The notes beneath the pieces are model-generated. The model saw nothing but the letters and a program-made list of their open reading frames with translations, was not told the origin of the DNA and made no database searches. 64,000 nt of DNA from Candidatus Microthrix parvicella Bio17-1. GTDB lineage: Bacteria > Actinomycetota > Acidimicrobiia > Acidimicrobiales > Microtrichaceae. The position numbers and the translations under genes are program-made. Where the stretch lies: positions 919,674 through 983,673 of the forward strand of contig NZ_AMPG01000002.1 in assembly GCF_000299415.1 (NCBI RefSeq), given 5' to 3'. This document shows, one piece after another, positions 60,192 to 64,000 of the stretch. Each line of letters opens with the position of its first letter. The stretch's first letter is position 1.

Positions 60192-61619
60192 ATGCCGAGA
60201 CGCCAAAAAGATGAACCCCAACAGAGTGGGCCGGGCACTCCCCCCGGCGACGGCGACGGTCTCCAACCGGCCGGACCATTCGCACGAAACTCGCCGCTTG
60301 CGGCCATGCCGGACTCGGACGATGGCTCCCCCGAGGCGGCCGCCATCAACCTGTTCGCGACGTTCGCGTCACAGCTCAGCCCTCTGCGAGACGACCATCC
60401 TGCCGATGTCGAGTTCTTGGCCTGTGAGTTGGTCGGCCTGGTGAATCTGATCGCCGACGATGATCCCATGCCTGGCGGAGAAACCGGGCTGCGGCCGAGC
60501 GAGTTGCTGGGCGAGGGCCCGCCGGGAGCCGCCGACGAGATGTTGACTACCGTCGCCTTCGCACTGACCGAGAGTCAACGGCTCGCTCCCGACGCGCGGT
60601 ATGTCGACTGCATCCGCCCCTGCCTGCCGTTCTGCACCGAGGAGGCTCGGCCGGAGCTGGAAGTGCGGGTGGCGCAGTTGGAGGCCAAGGTCGGCCGGCC
60701 CGACTGGGCCGACGCTGTGTGGAACGCCACTGCGTCGGGTGGGTGGCACAGCTACGACGACCTGGGGGATCTGTCGTGCGTGGGCGTCGAGCTGCACTGG
60801 CCCGGCGGGTGGCCCGACCAGGTGCTCTTCGGCAGCATCGCCGTTGAGGATGGGCCGTTCGCAGTGGAGTTCATCGTTACCCCCATGGATGAGTACCGGA
60901 GTTGGTTCACGCCCGGCACCCCATGGCCCGCCGACCCGGACGAGCCGGCCTGTCGGACCGACGTGATCCGCCACATCGAGCCCATGCCGGTCGAGGAGGT
61001 CGTCGGGCGTCTCCTCGAGGCCATGGCCATGACCGAGGTGTTGGAGGACCGCCCGATCGCCGACGACTACTTCGTGTACGCCCCGCTTGCCCAACAGACG
61101 CTGGCGGGCCTGCCGTCGATCGAGCCGCCGGAACCGACCCCGGCGAACGATGAGGTGCAGGAGGCAATGATCCGCGACTTCCTCAACGCCGACGGGGTCG
61201 CCGCCGCCATCGGGTTCGAAGGCGATCCCGGCTTTGCCCACGATGTCGGCGAGTTCTGCGAGCTGTTCATCCACTACAGCGAGCGCTTTGCCGGCGGCGA
61301 TCGATACCGCTGGTCGCCCATGGTGGTCGAGGGGTTCTTGCTCCGCTTTGGCGACGTGGCGACAGAGAACCTCGAGGCCGACGAGTTCCTCAACCCGGTG
61401 CTCAGCGAGTGGGTCAAGTTCTGTCATCGCCACAAGGGGTGGCCCGCGTCGGTGACGGCCGAATGCCTGGCCACGATTGACGCACACGACCACGATTACG
61501 ACGACCACGATCACCCTTCGCCCGGCGACCTCGACTTGGTTCCCCCGCCACGCCGGGACGGGCTGGAACGTATGGCGGTCGAAATTGGTACCGACCCGAG
61601 CGATCCCGACTCGATGTAG
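60192..61619 (+). CDS. Large conserved-type hypothetical protein, His/Asp-rich tail
   Basis: 475 residues. A low-complexity N-terminus (~35 residues) is followed by a helical domain (AAINLFATFASQLSPLRDDH), an alpha/beta middle (VGRPDWADAVWNATASGGWH), and a second helical domain (VAAAIGFEGDPGFAHDVGEF). The C-terminus has DAHDHDYDDHDHP, which may bind metal. No signal peptide or membrane helix. I do not recognise the family. Base composition is as in the stable chromosome. Confidence 0.65.
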   Translation: MPRRQKDEPQQSGPGTPPGDGDGLQPAGPFARNSPLAAMPDSDDGSPEAAAINLFATFASQLSPLRDDHPADVEFLACELVGLVNLIADDDPMPGGETGLRPSELLGEGPPGAADEMLTTVAFALTESQRLAPDARYVDCIRPCLPFCTEEARPELEVRVAQLEAKVGRPDWADAVWNATASGGWHSYDDLGDLSCVGVELHWPGGWPDQVLFGSIAVEDGPFAVEFIVTPMDEYRSWFTPGTPWPADPDEPACRTDVIRHIEPMPVEEVVGRLLEAMAMTEVLEDRPIADDYFVYAPLAQQTLAGLPSIEPPEPTPANDEVQEAMIRDFLNADGVAAAIGFEGDPGFAHDVGEFCELFIHYSERFAGGDRYRWSPMVVEGFLLRFGDVATENLEADEFLNPVLSEWVKFCHRHKGWPASVTAECLATIDAHDHDYDDHDHPSPGDLDLVPPPRRDGLERMAVEIGTDPSDPDSM

Positions 61620-61727
61620 GTGCTGGCCGACACGTTCGGCCGTGTCTCCGCCGACGAGGTCTCCGGCACCACCTCCTGGCCAGGTGGACTCGACATCAAG
61701 CCTTGGACGGGATGCAGTGTCGGTGTA

Positions 61728-61943
61728 TCAGGTCACCCGGGTGGCCTCTAGGGCCGCACGACGGAGAAACTCGCTGAGCGACTCACTCCGGGACTTTGCC
61801 GCCCGGACAACCGCCTCGTAGTCGGCTGCAGACAAGCGGACTTGGGCGACCCGGGACGCTCCCTCCCCCAATGGTGGCCGTCCTCCGCGTCGCCTTGGCT
61901 CGCCGGTAAAGGCGGGAGGATTGACCACGACGTCGTCTGCCAT
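61728..61943 (-). CDS. Ribbon-helix-helix-like small protein
   Basis: 71 residues. A basic N-terminal region (RRRGGRPPLGEG) precedes VAQVRLSAADYEAVVRAAK and SRSESLSEFLRRAALEATR, which fits a ribbon-helix-helix DNA-binding domain as in CopG-type antitoxins. No toxin gene is coupled to it, although the truncated gene just upstream could be its former partner. Confidence 0.65.
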   Translation of the reverse strand: MADDVVVNPPAFTGEPRRRGGRPPLGEGASRVAQVRLSAADYEAVVRAAKSRSESLSEFLRRAALEATRVT

Positions 61944-61970
61944 GGCATGGAAGCTGACGTCGTCGCCTCG

Positions 61971-62366
61971 TCAGCACCCCCGCCGAAGCAGCACTTCTGG
62001 CCGCGAGCGTTCAATCGGGGCCACGACATCAGAGACAGCGTCGTCCCAGTCCCGCCGCGTCCGGCCGATCTGCCTGCGTTGCTGCTTGTTCAGGCCAGCT
62101 GGAGGTACGAGCAGCTCGAAAGCGGTGATGGTGCGCAGGCGCCACTTGCCATGCCCAAGATCGTCGGTGTGGGCTGCGAGCACCTCGACCTTCAGGCGTA
62201 GCTTGTCTCCGAGTTCGGACTGGTGCGGCAGGTAGCTGTCGACGTGGATGCCTTCGATGTCACCTCGCCACTTCCGTCACGCAGAGACCAGTCATCGAAT
62301 GCAAACCAGTCTCGCCACAGTGCTCTTCGGAACTCACTCGACTGCCGGCCTGGCTGGGCGAACAGG
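61971..62366 (-). pseudogene. 3' remnant of a gene cut by the right-end insertion element
   Basis: Read from the IS border at 62366, a first frame (ALWRDWFAFDDWSLRDG) changes at about 62265 into IEGIHVDSYLPHQSELGDKL, then RLRTITAFELLVPPAGLNKQ and RRDWDDAVSDVVAPIERSRP, ending 61971. A frameshift and loss of the 5' part make it non-functional. No family recognised. Confidence 0.55.
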
Positions 62367-62566
62367 TGTTGAGCGCCAGGTGGCCTGAGGATGGGGGCCT
62401 GGGTTTGGGACAGTTTGGGTGAGGATGGGGTGGTCCTCAGTGGAGTTGTCGTTGGTGTGGGGGGTGGTTGAGGCTGGCCGGGTCCTGGACGCGCAAGGGC
62501 CCCCTCGTCAATCTCTTGGCCGAGCAAAACGAGAGGGCCCTTCACAATCGGTGCGGAGCACCAACG

Positions 62567-63151
62567 TTGTTGACTGTAGGGAACGATCGTGTTGCCGTCG
62601 AGGCGGCTCTGTGTTCGGGCGGGTTGGTGTGTCCCGGGTGCAGGGGGGTGTTGGGCCCGTGGGGGTCGGCGCGGCCCCGCCCGATCCGTGTCAATGGCGG
62701 GCAGGTGACCGTTGAACCGCGCCGGGCTCAATGCCGAGGATGCCTGGTGACACACGTGTTGTTGCCGGCGATGTGTTTGTTGCGTCGCCGTGATGGGGTC
62801 GAGCAAATCGGCTCGGCGTTGTTGGCGTTCGGTGATGGTGGGGGTCACCGGTCGATCGCTGACCGGTTGGGGGTTCCTGCGTCGACGGTGCGGGGCTGGT
62901 TGCGCCGCTTCAATGCGAAAGCCGCGTTTCTGGCTGGGCAGTTTGTGGCGGTGGCCCGCCGGTTGGACCCGTCGTTGGGCCATATCCGGGGGAGGGGTTC
63001 CCCGGCCCGCAAAGTGTTGGAAGCCGTTGGTGTGGCCGCTGCTGCGGCGGTCCGTCGGTTCGGTCCCGGCAACCGTTGGTTCTTCGTCTCGGCTGTTTCC
63101 GGCGGGAGGCTGTTGAGCAACACGAACTCCCCCTTTCAGGCGAACAGCTGA
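62567..63151 (+). CDS. DUF6431 protein of the insertion element
   Basis: About 194 residues from a TTG eight bases after GGAG; the frame is open further upstream. The zinc ribbon reads LVCPGCRGVLGPWGSARPR and RRAQCRGCLVTHVLLPAMCL. The helix-turn-helix reads GHRSIADRLGVPASTVRGWL. It ends with a variable region. Located directly before the transposase, as in other members of this element type, and likely a DNA-binding helper. Confidence 0.8.
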   Translation: MLTVGNDRVAVEAALCSGGLVCPGCRGVLGPWGSARPRPIRVNGGQVTVEPRRAQCRGCLVTHVLLPAMCLLRRRDGVEQIGSALLAFGDGGGHRSIADRLGVPASTVRGWLRRFNAKAAFLAGQFVAVARRLDPSLGHIRGRGSPARKVLEAVGVAAAAAVRRFGPGNRWFFVSAVSGGRLLSNTNSPFQANS

Positions 63152-63193
63152 CCGGCAAACCTGGGCCCACACCAACGAAAGGGCCCTCCCCAC

Positions 63194-63997
63194 ATGGAAG
63201 ACAACCACCGCCGCGACATTGCGTTGTTTCGTTACTCGCTGATCAGAGAGGCTGCTGACCCCGAGCTGTCCCCAACCGAACGCGGGGCGCTGGTCCGCCG
63301 TCTGGCGGCCCGTGAACACGTCGGCCCGACAGGCCAGCGGGTGACCGTTGGGCGTTCGACGTTGGATCGTTGGATCCGCCTGTGGCTCGCGGGCGGCTAT
63401 GACGCTCTGGTGCCCACAGAACGGGCCCGGGCACCTCAGATCCCACCGGTCGTGATCGAAACAGCTGAACGGCTACGCCGTGAGCAACCAGCGCGGACCG
63501 CCGCCCACATCGTCGAGCTGCTTGCCGTCGAGGAGATGGTGGTGTCAGCACGCACGTTGCAACGCCATTTCGTTCGGGTCGGGCTGCACCGCAAAGCCCC
63601 GACACGTCGGGCGTTCGGCCGGTTCGAAGCTTCAACGATCAACGAGATCTGGACCGGTGACGCGATGCACGGCCGGTTCCTTGTCGCCGGGGCTCACAAG
63701 CCGGTCCTGTTCGCGTTTATCGATGACCACTCGAGGCTGATCGTCGGCTGGAAATGGACGTTGGCCGAGGACACCCTTCGGGCCGGGAACGCGCTCCGCG
63801 AGGGGCTCACCCGAAGGGGTGTCCCGACGGGCTGTTATCTCGATAACGGGTCGCCGTTTGTGTCTGCCCAGTTCGGTCGGGCTCTCGCCAAGATGGGGAT
63901 CCGATTGTGGCACTCCAAACCCGGTGAACCCGCCGGGAGATTGGCGAGAGCCCGACCGAACTGGGCAGACACAAACGGCGACCCGTTATCGAGATAA
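63194..63997 (+). CDS. DDE transposase (IS481/rve-type), truncated at window end
   Basis: An N-terminal helix-turn-helix (TVGRSTLDRWIRLWLAGG) precedes a second DNA-binding helix and the integrase core: INEIWTGDAMHGRFLVAG (first aspartate), FIDDHSRLIVGWKW, and GCYLDNGSPFVSAQFGRALA (second aspartate). The third acidic residue, expected ~35 residues on, is not reached: after KPGEPAGR, at 63942, the sequence becomes the reverse complement of 63832-63889. Codons beyond that point are not genuine transposase. Confidence 0.82.
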   Translation: MEDNHRRDIALFRYSLIREAADPELSPTERGALVRRLAAREHVGPTGQRVTVGRSTLDRWIRLWLAGGYDALVPTERARAPQIPPVVIETAERLRREQPARTAAHIVELLAVEEMVVSARTLQRHFVRVGLHRKAPTRRAFGRFEASTINEIWTGDAMHGRFLVAGAHKPVLFAFIDDHSRLIVGWKWTLAEDTLRAGNALREGLTRRGVPTGCYLDNGSPFVSAQFGRALAKMGIRLWHSKPGEPAGRLARARPNWADTNGDPLSR

Positions 63998-64000
63998 CAG
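63832..64000. repeat. Perfect 58-bp inverted repeat at the window edge
   Basis: Bases 63943-64000 are the exact reverse complement of 63832-63889, with a 53-base loop. The arm lies inside the transposase gene and ends exactly at the last base of the window. A fold-back assembly or chimeric-read artefact at a contig end is the simplest explanation; a true inverted duplication is possible. Confidence 0.9.

Larger units (their letters stand above)
62367..64000 (+). mobile_element. Two-gene insertion element (DUF6431 + DDE transposase), right end outside window
   Basis: The left end TGTTGAGCGCCAGGTGGCCT at 62367 matches the ends of the 968-bp element at 45699. The sub-terminal hairpin (TGAGGATGGGGTGGTCCTCA, 62412 onward) is also shared. 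The element carries the DUF6431 gene and a DDE transposase. The right end is not reached, because the window ends in a fold-back copy of transposase sequence. Confidence 0.8.

Overview
The window reads as a high-GC actinobacterium. SdhB, DUF35/OB-fold thiolase operons, TetR and GntR regulators, GTG/TTG starts and two WS/DGAT acyltransferases beside an acyl-CoA synthetase would fit a lipid-storing Acidimicrobiia (Microthrix/Ilumatobacter-like); that placement is an inference from gene content only. The right edge may be a contig end, because it carries a perfect fold-back repeat. I recognised no rRNA, tRNA or CRISPR array.

Layout. 1-15 kb is mostly ordinary metabolism and regulation: an sdhB 3' end, a cupin, a VapBC pair with a broken antitoxin, two secreted proteins, a YrhK-like membrane protein, SDR plus ADC-like enzymes, an EamA transporter, a GntR/membrane-protein locus with a very compact divergent promoter, a lipase, an MDR oxidoreductase with a TetR regulator, and an XRE/nucleotidyltransferase pair. 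15-23.5 kb holds an intact minus-strand operon (two DUF35 OB-fold proteins, then two thiolase-like proteins). It is followed by an array in which the 3' end of the last thiolase gene recurs twice, each copy separating toxin-antitoxin-type modules: a nucleotidyltransferase remnant, an AbiEi/AbiEii pair, and a DUF4143 ATPase.

23.8-36.4 kb is a defence-type island: SIR2 + HerA (a known antiphage pairing) with a KTSC-domain gene behind it, an IS1380 element inserted exactly at the KTSC stop codon, a BREX PglX fragment, a GIY-YIG protein, a TM-macro protein like the type II Thoeris effector, a VanZ-like protein, and a tightly overlapping three-gene operon encoding a TPP-dependent IorA-like enzyme, a ManC-like nucleotidyltransferase and a 579-residue SIR2-like protein. 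I do not recognise that last combination as a described system; it is the best novel candidate here.

36.4-52.6 kb is decayed accessory DNA: an ISL3 element, remnants of IS3 and IS110, an operon of damaged catabolic genes (amidohydrolase fragment, frameshifted hydrolase, internally deleted metal-dependent hydrolase, frameshifted TetR), a damaged fic gene, several TA pairs, and a DUF726 gene split by a 968-bp transposase-less element with a 6-bp target duplication. 52.7-61.6 kb returns to stable chromosome with a wax-ester/triacylglycerol-type lipid cluster. The window ends inside a full-length relative of the 968-bp element, carrying the same DUF6431 gene plus a DDE transposase.
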